Of a stretch of DNA of 64,000 nucleotides, positions 30,806 to 42,852 are shown one piece after another. Numbering within the stretch: position 1 is the stretch's first letter; every line of letters starts with the position of its first letter. Source of the stretch: Astropecten irregularis. Lineage: Eukaryota; Echinodermata; Asteroidea; Paxillosida; Astropectinidae. A program made the position numbers and the translations under genes. The stretch covers positions 8,035,662 to 8,099,661 of the forward strand of contig OZ020252.1 of assembly GCA_963971285.1 (NCBI GenBank), read 5' to 3'. A model generated the notes under the pieces. That model was given only the letters and a program-made list of their open reading frames with translations, made no database searches and had not been told where the DNA came from.

Positions 30806-30832
30806 TGGAGCCGAGGCTTGGAAAAGGGCCAT
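30535..30832. mobile_element. hexanucleotide fold-back MITE, copy 2 (largest array)
   Basis: Ends gggccaaatctcggctct and (rc) ggcccttttccaagcctcgg. The right arm contains a long GAGCC(A/G) array (30737-30818), the left arm a short complementary one (30549-30575). Internal ttttagaatggattcacaaa is shared with copy 1. The array yields spurious Glu-Pro and Ala-Leu frames on the two strands. Confidence 0.8.
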
Positions 30833-31560
30833 AGCCTACTGATGAGGGAAACCATGCCAAAATGTAACCACCAACTGTTTACGCATTCATTGTACAGCGT
30901 GCAGATTCAAATAAATTGTTGTTTGCGTATTTGTTTGTTTTTGTCTTAATACTCCACATGGAATTAACAACTAGACAACATTTCACAGTGAACATACGTA
31001 CTGGTACCTACATTTATCGCAACGGTAACTCATCCCAGGAATATATAATATCCAAGTCCAGTGGACACACACAAAAAAACAACAACTGGAATCACCGCAT
31101 CCTCCCTAATTGCGTGTTAAGAGTGGAAGATGATGGGAACAGCACATGGCCGACCAAGCCTCTCCATCAAGACTAGGCATGATGTATGCTACAAGATGAA
31201 CCATTCACACTGTCACATCACAGGCAGCGTGGATGTTTATGATAAAACCCAAACAATAACACCAGCTACTACTACTACTGCTGTACTATACTGCTTGTCC
31301 CTCCTTTCTCTGAGTACACACAAATCTTGCATCACCACTTTGGGGACTCCCAAGCTCCCTAGGAAATAATAAGGCATGCCATATAGCCTGCCAGGCCTGG
31401 GTTGGGTTGGGTTGCTATCATCATCATCATTGAAACATGCTGAGCCGGGGCTCAAAGAAAAACCCAGAGCAGGCTTTAATTGGCCAATCTGCCCAATAAA
31501 TTATTAGTGTAGACAAACATATCATCCGGCTGCCTTATGACATCCTCCTTGCCTTCAAAC

Positions 31561-31647
31561 CCACCCCCCCCCTCCCCTCCTCCCCCCACCACCCCACCTT
31601 TCTCATCATTCTTTGTCCTCAACCCCCCCCCCCCCCTCCCTCCCCCA
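31561..31647. repeat. polypyrimidine tract
   Basis: C-runs of up to 14 with few interruptions. Its complement is G-rich. A G-rich tract of opposite strand bias lies at 31834-31888. Confidence 0.85.
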
Positions 31648-31833
31648 AAAACCTCAATTTCTCCTCCCAAAGTGATCATATCATCTCACTGGTACAAGCA
31701 CCCACCAGGTCTCATTAGAAGATTATTACCCATAATGCCGAGGTGAAAACTTGGCATGTAGTTTGGCAGGCATTCTTTTTTTGAGGGAATGCGAAGTGTG
31801 TGGATTTAATTGCTGTGGTAAGATGATTGATTT

Positions 31834-31888
31834 GGGGGGGGGGATGGAAGAGAGGGGAGGGAGGAGGGAGGTGGGCTTAGGGGGAGGG
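31834..31888. repeat. polypurine tract
   Basis: A run of ten Gs followed by ggaagagaggggagggagga and more G-triplets, suited to G-quadruplex or triplex structure. Confidence 0.85.
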
Positions 31889-32423
31889 TTGCTAAGATGT
31901 ATACTAGCTTGCAGCATGGCAGGGATGTGGGATCTGTTTTTGTGAAATGCACTGGTAAGTGATCATTTAGTAGGGCATGTTTGTTTTGCCCAAGCAATCA
32001 GTGATCCTGCTGATGCAGATCCCATTTTAGCTTATCCTGCATGGGATGTGGACCTGCAAGATCCCTGATCTTGTGCCGAAACAAACCCCATAGTGTGTAC
32101 AGTACACATGTATGCAGATCACCATGATGTAAAGGACTGGAAGTTTTTTTATGGAATACAGGACAAACCTACCACCCAATGCCACACAATTCATGTGTAC
32201 GTGTTCTATGCGCAGACCTGTGTACAGCAACATTATCACCAGGACATCAGTTTTTAAAACACGGAGGGACGTTTACTCTGTACGTCAAGTTTAATACAAC
32301 CAAAAGGTGAGGAATTGTTCACTACATTATATATTGTATGAACATATGTCATGTACATGTACTGTGCAGCACCTGTATGTTTGTATTCATAACTTTATGC
32401 ATGGAACTTCTCTTCTGCACAAA

Positions 32424-32796
32424 TTAAAGGTACATGTAGTTTCATACTTTTCGTAAGAAACCAAAACAGAAATGTTCACAGATTTACGTATAACTTTCAG
32501 TGTATGAAGATGGTGCTGGTAGAAACATACCGTTAACATTTTTCTACCTGAAATGGTGTATTTATCCAGAAATTAGTTGAAACAACGACCAAAACCTTTT
32601 TGATCTTTTAAAAGATCAAAAATAAAAGAGAAAACACTTAAGAAATACTGTGGCCGTTTTTCACAATTTTCTCAAAGAGTGGGCACCGTATGGGACTGAA
32701 ATTTTCACAGATGACTGTGACTGTATCTTCCTTGATATTTTTGGCCCATGAATCTGTACTTCTTTGACAAAAACCAAAGTATGATACTACCTTTAA
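32424..32796. mobile_element. TTAA-flanked MITE, near-complete copy
   Basis: Begins ttaaaggtacatgtagtttc and ends ccaaagtatgatactacctt then taa. The body has accgtatgggactgaaattt and aagatggtgctggtagaaa. About 373 bp, same family as 45516-45886. Confidence 0.8.
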
Positions 32797-33217
32797 GAAC
32801 TGAATGTAAGAATGGTATAATTGTCATGCGCTACAGAAAAGGCAAACCTACATGTTGTAGTACACAACCGTGCAATGATTTGTGGAAAGGTGCATGTAAG
32901 TACCAAGTATTTATTTATTCATTTCAAATGAAAAGCCACATTTCAACTGCCCTGTACAGGATGCATTTATGAGCATCTGTACGTGCATTCAGCTGGTACA
33001 TAACTTAACGTAGTGATACAACTTCTCTTCTACCCAAAGTCCATAAACAAATTCATCTTTACCATAAAATGCGGTAATAGACAATGATTTATGAAGGCAT
33101 GAATGCACTTTGCTTGAGTTAATGACCAGTAGTCATGCCTGCTGGTAGAGAGGAAAGATCTTTTGCTGTCAAGCGTCTCATTATAGAACCATGGAGCTAC
33201 TGGCGTGCTTGTTTCAG

Positions 33218-33919
33218 CATGGAGGAAGGAATAGAAGGAGTTTGAACAAACCAGAGATCAAACGACCCCCTCGCCAAAGCATTGTCTTTTCAATAGCGTC
33301 AGACAAACATTGACTCACGCACGTAGTGTGCACACCATGCATGCACGCGCACACAATTCAAGCACACTCACCACACGTTGCAATGTTTGTCTGAGATCCA
33401 GTGCAATTTTTAGTGCATGTGCGGAGCACTATCCATCCTCCACGCTCCAAGTGTCTTTGTGCATATAGCACCTCGCCGCTCTGCGGTCGCACTTGAGTAA
33501 GGAATTGTTTGATGAAGTACATGTACGGCACCTCAGTCTCGAACGTAATATTTGTTTAGAAAATAATTTCATATTAACCTGTGTTTTTTTTTTTTGCAAG
33601 AATCGGAGACACCCGGAAATATATTTGAGTTGTTTTGGATTGCCAACAGGTTTCTTTGTTCATTCGTGCCTGTTGTTAGATGGTCCGAACTGGTCCATTT
33701 TTTTAATTCGTCAAAAATATCGGCTAATTTGTTCTCGTATGCACTACGCGCACCGCTATTGTTGTGCTTGTGTGGGGACAGTAGATCACATCTGGGTCCC
33801 TGCATTCCGGTGGTTGATTTGGCCTGATTTGAAGGATTATTTAAAGGTAATGCTTCGGTGAGTGGGTCTTATTGTATGATCTCTGGTTCGTTCAAACTCC
33901 TTCTATTGCTTCCTCCATG
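33218..33919. mobile_element. 702-bp inverted-repeat element with a small open frame
   Basis: Ends catggaggaaggaatagaag (then gagtttgaacaaaccagag) and (rc) catggaggaagcaatagaag; the inverted repeat exceeds 40 bp. On the minus strand it has a 78-codon frame at 33569-33805 with a protein-like middle (YENKLADIFDELKKW). Its left part (about 33297-33440) is another copy of the segment with tcagacaaacattg seen at 1060 and 3785. I do not recognise a transposase. Confidence 0.75.
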
Positions 33920-34365
33920 GTTTCAGGCATAATAGGATCAATGATCCTGCTGCTCCGGATCCCATTTTTGTGTATCCTGCATGGTACGTGGATCTGCAGG
34001 ATCACTGATCGCGTGCCTGAAACGAACAGGCCCATATGTACAGTAAGATCTCACCAAGGCATATCGTAGACGCCTTGCCTCCGCTGTGCCAATGTTTACA
34101 TTCATGCGCCAAAAGAAAACATAAAATGTCACCAGGTAATTTCAGCACTGAGAAGGTCGCTGAACAGGCCGGTGAAGACATGTTCATCAAAGACATGAAA
34201 TGTTTGGCTGCCGAAATGTCCACTTACGATATAAATAATTGCCAGGAATATAAACACAATGGCCTCAAAATTGAAGATGGCCGATGCATCACAGCTCTTT
34301 AAAACCAACATCCCAAATACTGATGTTGTGTACACGTGTACATGTATGTACATGTGACCTATTAT

Positions 34366-34577
34366 GGGCCTTTACGAAACCATGGCTTGGGCTTAGGCTT
34401 TGTCATCTAAAAGCTGAAAATACAGGTTTTTATGGATTTTCCCTGAGGTTGAATCTCCATTTTCTTGTACGAGTATCTGCTTCGAAACCGTGCTTCAAAA
34501 CCTCTATTTTGACATTAAATGTAAGGAATGGAGCCGAAGCCAGATTCAGAGCCCAAGCCGAGGTTTCATAAAGGCCC
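34366..34577. mobile_element. hexanucleotide fold-back MITE, copy 3 (short arrays)
   Basis: 212 bp, opening gggcctttacgaaaccatgg and closing gaggtttcataaaggccc, with tat on both sides. The GAGCCN-type stretch is short here (cttgggcttaggct / gagccgaagccagattcaga), so this may be close to the unexpanded ancestor. Confidence 0.85.
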
Positions 34578-34607
34578 TATGTAACCTTGCACCGAGCTCC
34601 TGCTTTG

Positions 34608-34626
34608 GTACCCCCCCCCCCCCCCC
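34608..34626. repeat. C homopolymer run
   Basis: Nearly uninterrupted C run (about 17 bases). Similar runs occur at 38661-38673 (C) and 59866-59878 (G). Confidence 0.8.
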
Positions 34627-35551
34627 AAGAATCATTCTCTCAGACTGGTCACTGGTCATAGTCACTCATCATTCCCTGACCGAGAGCACATTACACACAA
34701 TTTCCCGCATTTTCATCACAGACGGCTCACATACACAGCTCACTGAATTCCCCAAAGTCTACCATTCAAGTATTGCAGACGCCGCCAAAAAAAAAAAATG
34801 ATTTAACGAGCCCATAATCTCATCCCGGTTTATCAATTGATGGCCGCACTCAGAATAAGAAGGTTTTTTGGTTAATTCTTGTGTCGCTCATTTCAATGTT
34901 ATACCATGGTCGTACAGGGTATCCTTCATACCTCTAGGGGTACATGTACATGTACTAGTGACACTGCACATGACCAGACTCTCAAAGTCAAGGACCCAGG
35001 CTGTATATATACAAGCTAATAAGGGGGGCAGTATCCGTTTTCATGTGTGCATCTTCTCTGGTGTCCCTCGTGGGGGGAGGTTTATAGCCAGTACGATGAT
35101 CTCCCTAAGGTATGGTGACTCATGCTCCGGCTGCCAGAAAATAAACAACAAAGTGTGACTGCGCGGCCGGGCCGTATAAACACGCACACAGTCACACACT
35201 CACAATCATTGATGATGGTGTTTACAAATGAGCCCTGGAGTACTACAGGGGGCGCTGTGGCTTTTGTTCAGGTGCGTGTGAGTGTGTACATGTAGGCGTG
35301 TGCAGGAACATGTTCCAGTCATGACTAGTGTTTAAACTTCAGGAGGTTAACGGCCTTGTATACAAATCGTTGTCCTGATGATGTTCACTGGGCACGTGCT
35401 TGGATGTTACGTGACCTCAAACACGTGTGCGAGTCTACATGTAGGCTACATCCTTCAGTTAAAGCTGCTGTCATACTTGTAAAGTTGATAGAACAGCTTC
35501 AGTCTGTTCATCATTTGATTTGCCATGGAATAAAAACAAACTTGTGACATT

Positions 35552-35815
35552 TTTCAGCTCAATTGATCATTGCAAAATTGTATGGCAATTGTAATTGTGC
35601 AGTTTTGATCTCCGAGATCAAAACTATTTTCGGTATTTTGTTTTATTCATTTCCTGGATAAATACAGCATTTCAGGCAGAAAAATTGAATAGTATGTTTG
35701 TACCAAGTCTATCTTGATACCCTATAAGTTAAACATAAATATGAGAAAATGTCTGTTTTAGTTTTCTACCAAGGTATGATATATGTACTTACCTTTATTA
35801 AATACGGGGCAATCT
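35552..35815. mobile_element. dispersed repeat, same module as 7490-7770
   Basis: Contains tttgatctccgagatcaaaa, ctggataaatacagcatttc and accaaggtatgatatatgt. Diverged. Confidence 0.55.
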
Positions 35816-35931
35816 AAGGTTTCTTATAAGCTGATGCATATGTAGTAGAGTATAAGTGTACTGTATTGGTTTAACCTGCATCAAGTTAATGTACAATAAA
35901 GGTACAGTATTCTATATGAAAGTTTCTCCTT

Positions 35932-36237
35932 TTAAGGTACAGTACAGGATTGGTAACATAACCCAAACAGAAATGTTCACATATTTACGTATAACTTTCA
36001 GGGTATGAAGATGGTGCTGGTAGAAAAATACTGTTAAAACATTTCCGTCTGAAATGATGTATATAAATTTATCCAAAAATTTGTCAAACAAAGACCAAAA
36101 ACAGTTTTGATCTCGGGGAAAGATCAAAACCATTATTTGTGTTTTATAAGAAAAATTGAGTTGGGTTTTTGCTGATTTCTTGTGACTCAGAAGTTTGATT
36201 GAGCTCAAATTTCCACAGGTTTATCATTTCATGTAAG
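35932..36237. mobile_element. dispersed repeat, same module, opposite orientation
   Basis: Contains cccaaacagaaatgttcaca, gggtatgaagatggtgctgg, agatcaaaaccattatttgt and gagctcaaatttccacaggt. The 35552 and 35932 copies form an inverted pair about 120 bp apart. Confidence 0.65.
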
Positions 36238-36535
36238 CCTACATGCTGGATCAGACAAGTGTGACAGTGCTGATCTCAGTAATCTGTGACCTTTACCAAT
36301 CATGTAAGTCCAAGTACATCTTCCATTAAGCTTTCTCCTGTTCATACATGTACTTGTACTTGTAGTCTAGTCATGTCCATGACTTTGAAGCTGGAGGACA
36401 TGCTCTGCTTAGTGACACACCACCCTCCTGACAACTTGGCCCGAACCAGTCTATCAACTTGTCCTTAAAATGATAACTGACATATGTGCAGATCTCCTGA
36501 GGGATGTAGATAATCATTTCAACACTAGTACTTGG

Positions 36536-36850
36536 TGCAATTACAGCCTGGGCCTCGGCAGCAACGAGCAGCGACAAGCAAGCAAGCGGCGCAGCGACAC
36601 AGCAGCGCATGGGCAGATCCAGGCAATGATCAACTCAAATGAGACTGACTAAGGGGGGTGCTGGAGAATGGAGAGATAATTTTATACCTCCACGACGTAC
36701 ATTGTGAACTTGTACGTGCGTGGAGGACTTTAGCCCCGAGTCCACCGTCTCTGATCGCCGGGGAAGAGCCAGAGCCTCCTCGCCGCCGCCCGTTGTTATC
36801 ATCACAGCTGGAGCCACCGTATCGCATTGCCCCATGACTCAGACTTGGCT
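36536..36850 (-). promoter_or_regulatory. GC- and CpG-rich patch, possible alternative promoter
   Basis: Local base composition is clearly richer in G, C and CpG (gcagcgacaagcaagcaagc, cgccgccgcccg, acgacgtac) than the AT-rich surroundings. It includes the candidate first exon 36688-36835. No TATA box placed with confidence. Also within it a minus-strand frame (36371-36610) begins with a signal-peptide-like stretch, MRCCVAAPLACLSLLVAAEA, probably fortuitous. Confidence 0.35.
36688..36835 (-). CDS. candidate alternative first coding exon of the Trio/Kalirin gene
   Basis: On the minus strand an ATG (complement of 36833-36835, with G at +4) opens a 49-codon frame with an in-frame TGA two codons upstream. 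The frame ends at a GAG|gtataa donor in phase 1, the phase required by the exon at 28075-28149. The predicted peptide begins MGQCDTVAPAVMITTGGGEE and ends HNVRRG, giving NVRRG-G-AFHCDGL at the join. The block is rich in CpG and sits in a GC-rich patch (about 36536-36835) unlike its surroundings, as expected of a first exon and promoter. The donor is weaker than those of the sure exons, and the peptide matches nothing I recognise. Multiple first exons giving different N-termini are known for vertebrate Kalirin, so this and the 49141-49204 exon could be alternatives. Confidence 0.4.
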
Positions 36851-37748
36851 AGTACAATGGCAACATTGATGAAAGCAATACTGTCAGTTGCCAGTCATAC
36901 CCTCAAAGTCTGTCAGCACACGTGTATGTATACTGTACATGCGAGTACAAAACATTGGACCAGAGTAGCGACAATGAAATTATTTTTTTCGAACGTTATC
37001 ACTTTAATTGATTGCAGTTTCATTTGAGAGGGGGTAGTTCTTAATTTGATCAAATTGCAGAAATGATCTCTGTGTACAAATTGCAATGTGTACGGTATCT
37101 GGAAATGTATACTACTGTATACATGTACCACTTGCGTGCATACACTGTGTGACAGCTAGCCCAGTTATTTCATCTGATAACATGGTGTTCATGGTGGAAC
37201 TTCCAACTCCCAGTGCACCTGTCAAACGTGATAATAGCCCCTCTTCAAACGAGTCATTACGCAGCCCACTTTTATGCGTGCATAATCATGTGCCGCAGAT
37301 TTGTACGCTACGGGATTCATCGGTGGCCGATAATATATTTTTTTCAAGCACAGCAACTCTACCGTAGGGTAGTGTTTTTTTGTTGATCGTGCCAGTGACC
37401 TACTTCATTTGCATCACTGTTCAACAGCCGGCGCTAAGTTCAAACAACGACAACAACAATTTTCCATCTCTCTCTCTCTCTGTGGAAGTTTCAGAGGACC
37501 TGACCACACGTGGATGAAAGCAACATGAGTTGCTAGTTCCATAAATGTTCCACCTGCTTTGCCCATCAGCGTCTGGCTGAGCTTCCAGGGAGGAAGGGTG
37601 CATAGTATAAATAGCAAAATGACTTCTGAATGTGGGCCAATTACTGATGACACTAGTACCAACAGTAATCCATTGTGAGCGGCCTGATCATTGAAAACAA
37701 ATACTGCAAGCCATCTTGGTTTATAGATTTTTTTAAGGGGGGAAGCTG

Positions 37749-37890
37749 GGGGTGGATTTCAGAAAGACCTACGATCGATCGTAACTTGAGTGACAAAAGA
37801 TAACCCATCGTATCCTAGGAAGGGGTGCAATGCATCACAAGTCCTACGATTGATGGTAAGTTACGATATGAGTTTGGTGAAATCGACCAC
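37749..37890. mobile_element. palindromic GGTGGATTTCA MITE, intact copy
   Basis: Opens gggtggatttcagaaagacc, closes gagtttggtgaaatcgacca; centre ggggtgcaatgcatcacaag. Useful as the intact reference for the disrupted copies at 8004 and 19029. Confidence 0.8.
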
Positions 37891-38117
37891 TGGTCTCTTG
37901 CCTCATCAACCTGATCAAGACAATTCTAAAAATACAGCACCGACTGGAAAATGATATAAGTCTATCGGCAGAGAGCGCAGACTCATCAACAAGTTTTAAA
38001 ATGTTACGTACCAATTATATCGGTATGGGTTGATGCTACAATGGACACATTACAAATCCTGGCCCAACCTGGCAGAGTGACCAACATGCAAATATTTAAA
38101 TTATTACTCGACAAAAC

Positions 38118-38232
38118 TTAAAGGTAATATTATCATACTTTGGTTTTTGTCAAAGAAATGCAGATTCATGGGCAAAAATATCAAGGAAGATACAATACTC
38201 AGTCCCATACGGTGCCAACAATGTACCCGTAG
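38118..38232. mobile_element. TTAA-flanked MITE, half copy
   Basis: ttaaaggtaatattatcata, then tttttgtcaaagaaatgcag and gtcccatacggtgcc. The second half is missing. Confidence 0.65.
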
Positions 38233-39595
38233 GTTTTTCAGAATTTGGTATCATAAACCCCACACAATCCTGAGCCATCAAACAAGCGCCAGTTGCAAAC
38301 AGAATGATCTTAAAACTGTCTCTTATCATGTCGCCGTTGCGCACAAAGTGCAACCGTACGCTAAAAAAACGGCGATCTTTCACGGGGGTAACCTTGTTAG
38401 CTTATCACAACACCCGCCTTAATCACCAACAATTCCTTACTCATCCCGCAAGCTCAGTATTACTAACTACTACTACCAGCAATCAACCATCCGGCACAAA
38501 TTCAATAAATGTTCTGTTCCACTGGGCTCGGGATCATATATCGCATCATTTCATATCACTCTAGATATTTGGGTCAAACACCCTGGGGGTAGATCAAAAT
38601 TGAAGAGATTCGTAGTACTGAGAGGAGTGCCATTTGTCGTCTGCTTCCATCCAACAGACCCCCCCCCCCCCCCTCCTCAATCTACATCGCCCTAATGAAG
38701 AACAGTACACGGCTGTAAGAACATCAGAGAAGAACAAAATTACCAGTCTGACTGTACTGTACACTACTGTATGTACGTAAATATTAGTGTTATGACATCA
38801 TCTGGCAAATGTCGGATGAATGGGCTAGTGATCTGGGCACCATGTATTGCCTGGGAGTTAATAATTTACGGACTGGTCTGCGGCGAAGCTGCGAGTTCAC
38901 AAGAACTTTTCCGTCTTCCGATGGGCGATGGCGGTAGACAGCAAGGGGAGACCGAAACTATTGGTATATCGATGGGCGCAATTGTCTCAGTGGGATCGCT
39001 GTAAACATCACGCACACACAAAGCGCATACACACAGTGATTCCGCAGTCCGTGCATGCATGCTAACAGTTAATATTCAACCGGCCATCAGGATCCCTCAT
39101 TCACTACCAAGTACAATCTATCACTATATAACTAATACCAGACATCCCATATGGTAGAATCATCTGCTGCCGCTGTTATTTTGTTGTGGCTAAAATGTGA
39201 TTAACGGCATCGCACGAGAGGACAAAAATATGAAAGGGGCGAGAAAAAAAAGAAAAGAAAGCACATTGACAAGAAGTTAGATTTAATACCAAGAACTGGC
39301 CTGGTTCTACGCTGAGTAGAAAAACCTATGGTGAGACAGTGAGGCTCTTGGCAGCAATAACAGTTGAGTTCTGGTGTGCTTTTACATGCATAAAATGTAA
39401 TGACTTTCTCATTCAATCTTCATTCTAATACAGTATTTATTACAAGAGAAGACAGAATAAACTGATGTACAATATTGTACAATGTGACATGTGTACATGT
39501 ACTTTGAATTTCTTTTTTGTAATGTACATGTTCATGTATACATGTAGGGCATACAGTATGTGCAATGTACAATGTACACATGTAGTACATGTGTA

Positions 39596-39800
39596 TGTTT
39601 TTAAAATCCAGCCTGAAATGGTGTATTTATCCAACAATTAGTAAAACAACTACCGAAAACAGTTTTGATCTCAGGGTAAGATCAAAACCATTCACTATTT
39701 TTTATAAGACAAATTGAGTCAGGTTTTCACTATTTCTTGTGACTAAGATACATGTCCGATTGAGCTCAAATTTCCACAGGTTTATAATTTCATGTACATA
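39596..39800. mobile_element. dispersed repeat, same module as 7490-7770
   Basis: Contains cctgaaatggtgtatttatc, ttgatctcagggtaagatca and gagctcaaatttccacaggt. Left flank is rich in tacatgta words. Confidence 0.6.
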
Positions 39801-41049
39801 CATGTATTGGATCAGACAAAGTGCGAATGCTGTTCTGTGACCTTTACTAATCGTGTATTATACCTTTAATAGTCTTGCTCTACCTGTAGTATACTACAGG
39901 GACTCACTCAAGTGTTGTTTACAAGGAAGAAAAGAGGAAACAACTCACTGTCCAATACACACGGATGTATGTGACCAGAATCGCATAATGAGCATAGGGT
40001 CACCAGGTGTCATAAGCCCATCCAGCTATATGTACTATGTATTGACCAAAAGTATTCAAAGCCATAATTTCATTAACTCATAACACCACTGAATTCTCTG
40101 GAAGGGAGTCTGGTTTCTACAGACAATCAGAAAAAGACCATGTCCAAGGGGTTATTTATGCACATCAATGAAAAGCTAAATTGTTTTAATTTCAGACCAA
40201 CAAGTAGAGCTGAATTTGTAAGGTTTTGCATGATTTTCAGCCTACAATGTAGTATAAAATACAAATTGAGAGAGAGTGGCTCCCAATTACTAAGGTACAT
40301 TTTTGTAATTACATACCGTGTACAATGTATATGATGACGAACCAACTGATCATGAATGAACAGCTAATTAATGGAGCTTTTCTCCAATGGTGATCGACGA
40401 CCGGATGGATATAGGGACGTTTTAGGCTTAGAGCACATGCATCATGCATCCCTCTCAGTCTAACTATTAATCATAATCTGTTCCTATACCACAAACAAGA
40501 TAAGACCTGATAATCAGCCAGCAAATGGCTCGTTTCATGGAGTGCTGGAAGACCTAGGCTTTTTTCCCGAGCACTTTCTTTTGCCTCTGGGGGAACTTGA
40601 GAGGAAAAAATAATAAAATTTCTATGCTCACTTGACGCCACAAGATGTTTCATGGTCTTGGGATTACGGGATGCTATGATGAAGAAGGTATATTCATGCA
40701 TTGTAAGATTTTTTATTTTTTTTTTATTTGGGAATTTATTTCGATGATATTTTTGTAGTGTTCCTTGCAATAGGACGATGCAAAATGCGCTGCAGAGTCG
40801 ATAACGCATTACATTCATTATTATATTTATAAGATTAGTATCGAAAAATTTATATAAAAAATTCTGAATTTTATTTCAAGTACTTGCAACTCGTATCGAG
40901 TTCACTGAGTACAATTTGTCGAGTTCAGGGATGAGTCAGAGTATGAAATTACAAGTACGGGCAGAGTACTTGTTTTTTTTTTTCGAGCTCTACTTATGAC
41001 CAAGTACAGGCCAATTACTTATTGGTACTCGAGTTGTACTCGAGTTCGA

Positions 41050-41112
41050 GTTCGAGTACTCCAACACCGGGCATATTAAGTGGATCAAAATCAACCCCGG
41101 GTGTGGTAGGGA

Positions 41113-41163
<51 letters not shown>

Positions 41164-41380
41164 AGGCTCGGGCTCGGGCTCGGGCTCAGGCTCCAGCTCG
41201 GGCTCCATTTTGTGTCAACCCTGGTTCAAACTATTTTTCGCCTTGATCCGTGTCGTTCACCAAAAACGTAGTGTGAATGTTGTGTCTCTTCGATTCGGTT
41301 CAAAAACTTGCCGGGCTGAACCAGGGTGGATCCGGGTTGGTTTCAACACGGATCAAAAAGGAGGTAGTGTGAAAAGGCCT
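41050..41380. mobile_element. MITE with TAGTGTGAAAAGGCCT end, carrying the hexanucleotide array
   Basis: Right end gtagtgtgaaaaggcct. The body has cgccttgatccgtgtcgttc and gtgtgaatgttgtgtctctt as in the fragment at 29482-29735. Left boundary unclear because of the array and the tactcgagttcgagttcgag stretch before it. Confidence 0.55.
41109..41214. repeat. CTCGGG hexanucleotide array
   Basis: About 17 units of (ct)cgggctcggg with a few ctcagg variants, followed by ggctccattttgtgtcaacc. It is the longest and most GC-rich array of the GAGCCN type. It sits in a different element, whose right end is tagtgtgaaaaggcct at 41380. Both strands give low-complexity frames (Glu-Pro; Ala-Arg). Confidence 0.9.
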
Positions 41381-42825
41381 AATGATGGCAAAAGGGGTCA
41401 TCTAGATCTGTGGTTGAACTAGAAATGCCAAGAGGCAACCAAGGCTAATAATGATCAAGGGGTTCTGAGACAGTCAGTCTCCTTGGCTGTCTCAACGATG
41501 TTTCATCCCAAAGATGAGGTTATCACTGGAGCAAGATGCTAAGGACAAGAAATAAAGACAAGAAATGCTGCCAATCTGGTTTTCTGACCACACTTAATAG
41601 TTAACATGATGTGTATGTGGGCATGCATATTTTCAGAGGAATTCTTTTCCTGAAGGCCCACAGTTGGCATCACATCAAATCTAGCCAGACATGAAACCAA
41701 ACCAGCTCTCAAAAACATGTCTAGGATAACAAAAAGGGCTAGTGGTCCAAATCACACACAACTGGACCCGAGGGGCAAAAAACCAACATTTTTTTTGCCC
41801 GCCTGCAGAAATTCCGAAAAATAAATCTCTCTTCATCTCTTTGATAGTAAAAAAAATATTTCTTTGAGTGATTCCAGGACCAATTTGGCCTCATTAGGAG
41901 CTGAATGGTAACATGCCAAGGCATAGTAACTCTCCATGGGAATACGGACTCTAATCCTCTGTGTGTTGACATAAACTTCCATAAATGTACAAGTTTCCAA
42001 AGTATACAGCGCACAGGTCTGTCAATTCAGGCTGCTGCTGCACAACTTTTTCTGTCCTTCATTCTTTTCAGGATCACATTTCTGATTTGCCCCTGGAACT
42101 TTCCAGTCTATAAATCCAGAAATTCATTATATGGCTCCTGTTGAAATCGAGAAGGCCATGGCCAGGGTTTCCTTGTTGGCCCGGCTTTCAAACTCTGCAG
42201 GTTCAATGTGGAGACTTGTCCTACATGTATATAAGGACCCAAGAATAATAATTTAAGAGACTTGCAAAAACCTCCAAATTAGGTACGTTCACACACACCA
42301 GAAAAGCATGACTATCTAGTGTCTGAAAATTGCTAGGATTTCTACTCCTAGTTCCATGGTTCAATGAATGTGGTATATCATCATGCAACACATGTGGGTG
42401 TGTGCACGTATCATGTGTCATGTACCATTTCAGCATTTAGCTTTCAGTTTCAGAGAAAAGAAATGAACCTGCTTATCTGAGTACTGCAAGAAGCTGTACA
42501 GAGTATACTGAGATGTAAAAAAGAGAATATGATCTTTACAGTAATTGTCAAAATTGTACTGCACAATGTAGTTAAGGAATGCTATTTTTATCAGGTTTTG
42601 TAAGTTTTATGTGGTACATACATGTATAATAATGATATAACAAGAGTATGTCAGAAATGTAAGGTCCTGTGGTGAGTGAATGGCAGGGTCTCCCAGGTAT
42701 GAGCCTGGGCGTACATATAATCGTGTACGTGTCTGTATGCCAACAGTAAACCAGTGCAAGCAGGCAAGAGCACACCGTCAGTCAGTTTTTACAATTCCAC
42801 AAGAGGAGATGAAGCTTTGGGGGAG

Positions 42826-42852
42826 GAGGGAGGGGGAGAGGGGGGGGGGGGG
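42826..42852. repeat. G-rich tract
   Basis: gaggagggagggggagaggg then a run of twelve or more Gs; quadruplex-prone. Confidence 0.8.

Larger units (their letters stand above)
28150..36687. other. intron upstream of the first sure exon
   Basis: Holds the MITEs listed separately plus unique DNA. A plus-strand frame at 28655-29263 (202 codons) is the longest in the window but begins inside a MITE and shows no motif. Three copies of a short dispersed repeat (cctgctgatgcagatcccat-like) lie at about 29745, 31995 and 33930. Nothing else is supported. Confidence 0.5.

Noticed and set aside
30578..30832. Ala-Leu and Glu-Pro repeat proteins
   Set aside because: These frames, and similar ones at 5907, 6280, 40990, 44354 and 46305, are translations of GAGCCN arrays within MITEs; they differ between copies and have no other coding features.
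36371..36610. Secreted peptide gene (signal-peptide-like start)
   Set aside because: A hydrophobic N-terminus in a GC-rich patch is easily produced by chance (GCN-rich codons), and the remainder shows nothing; kept only as a remark.
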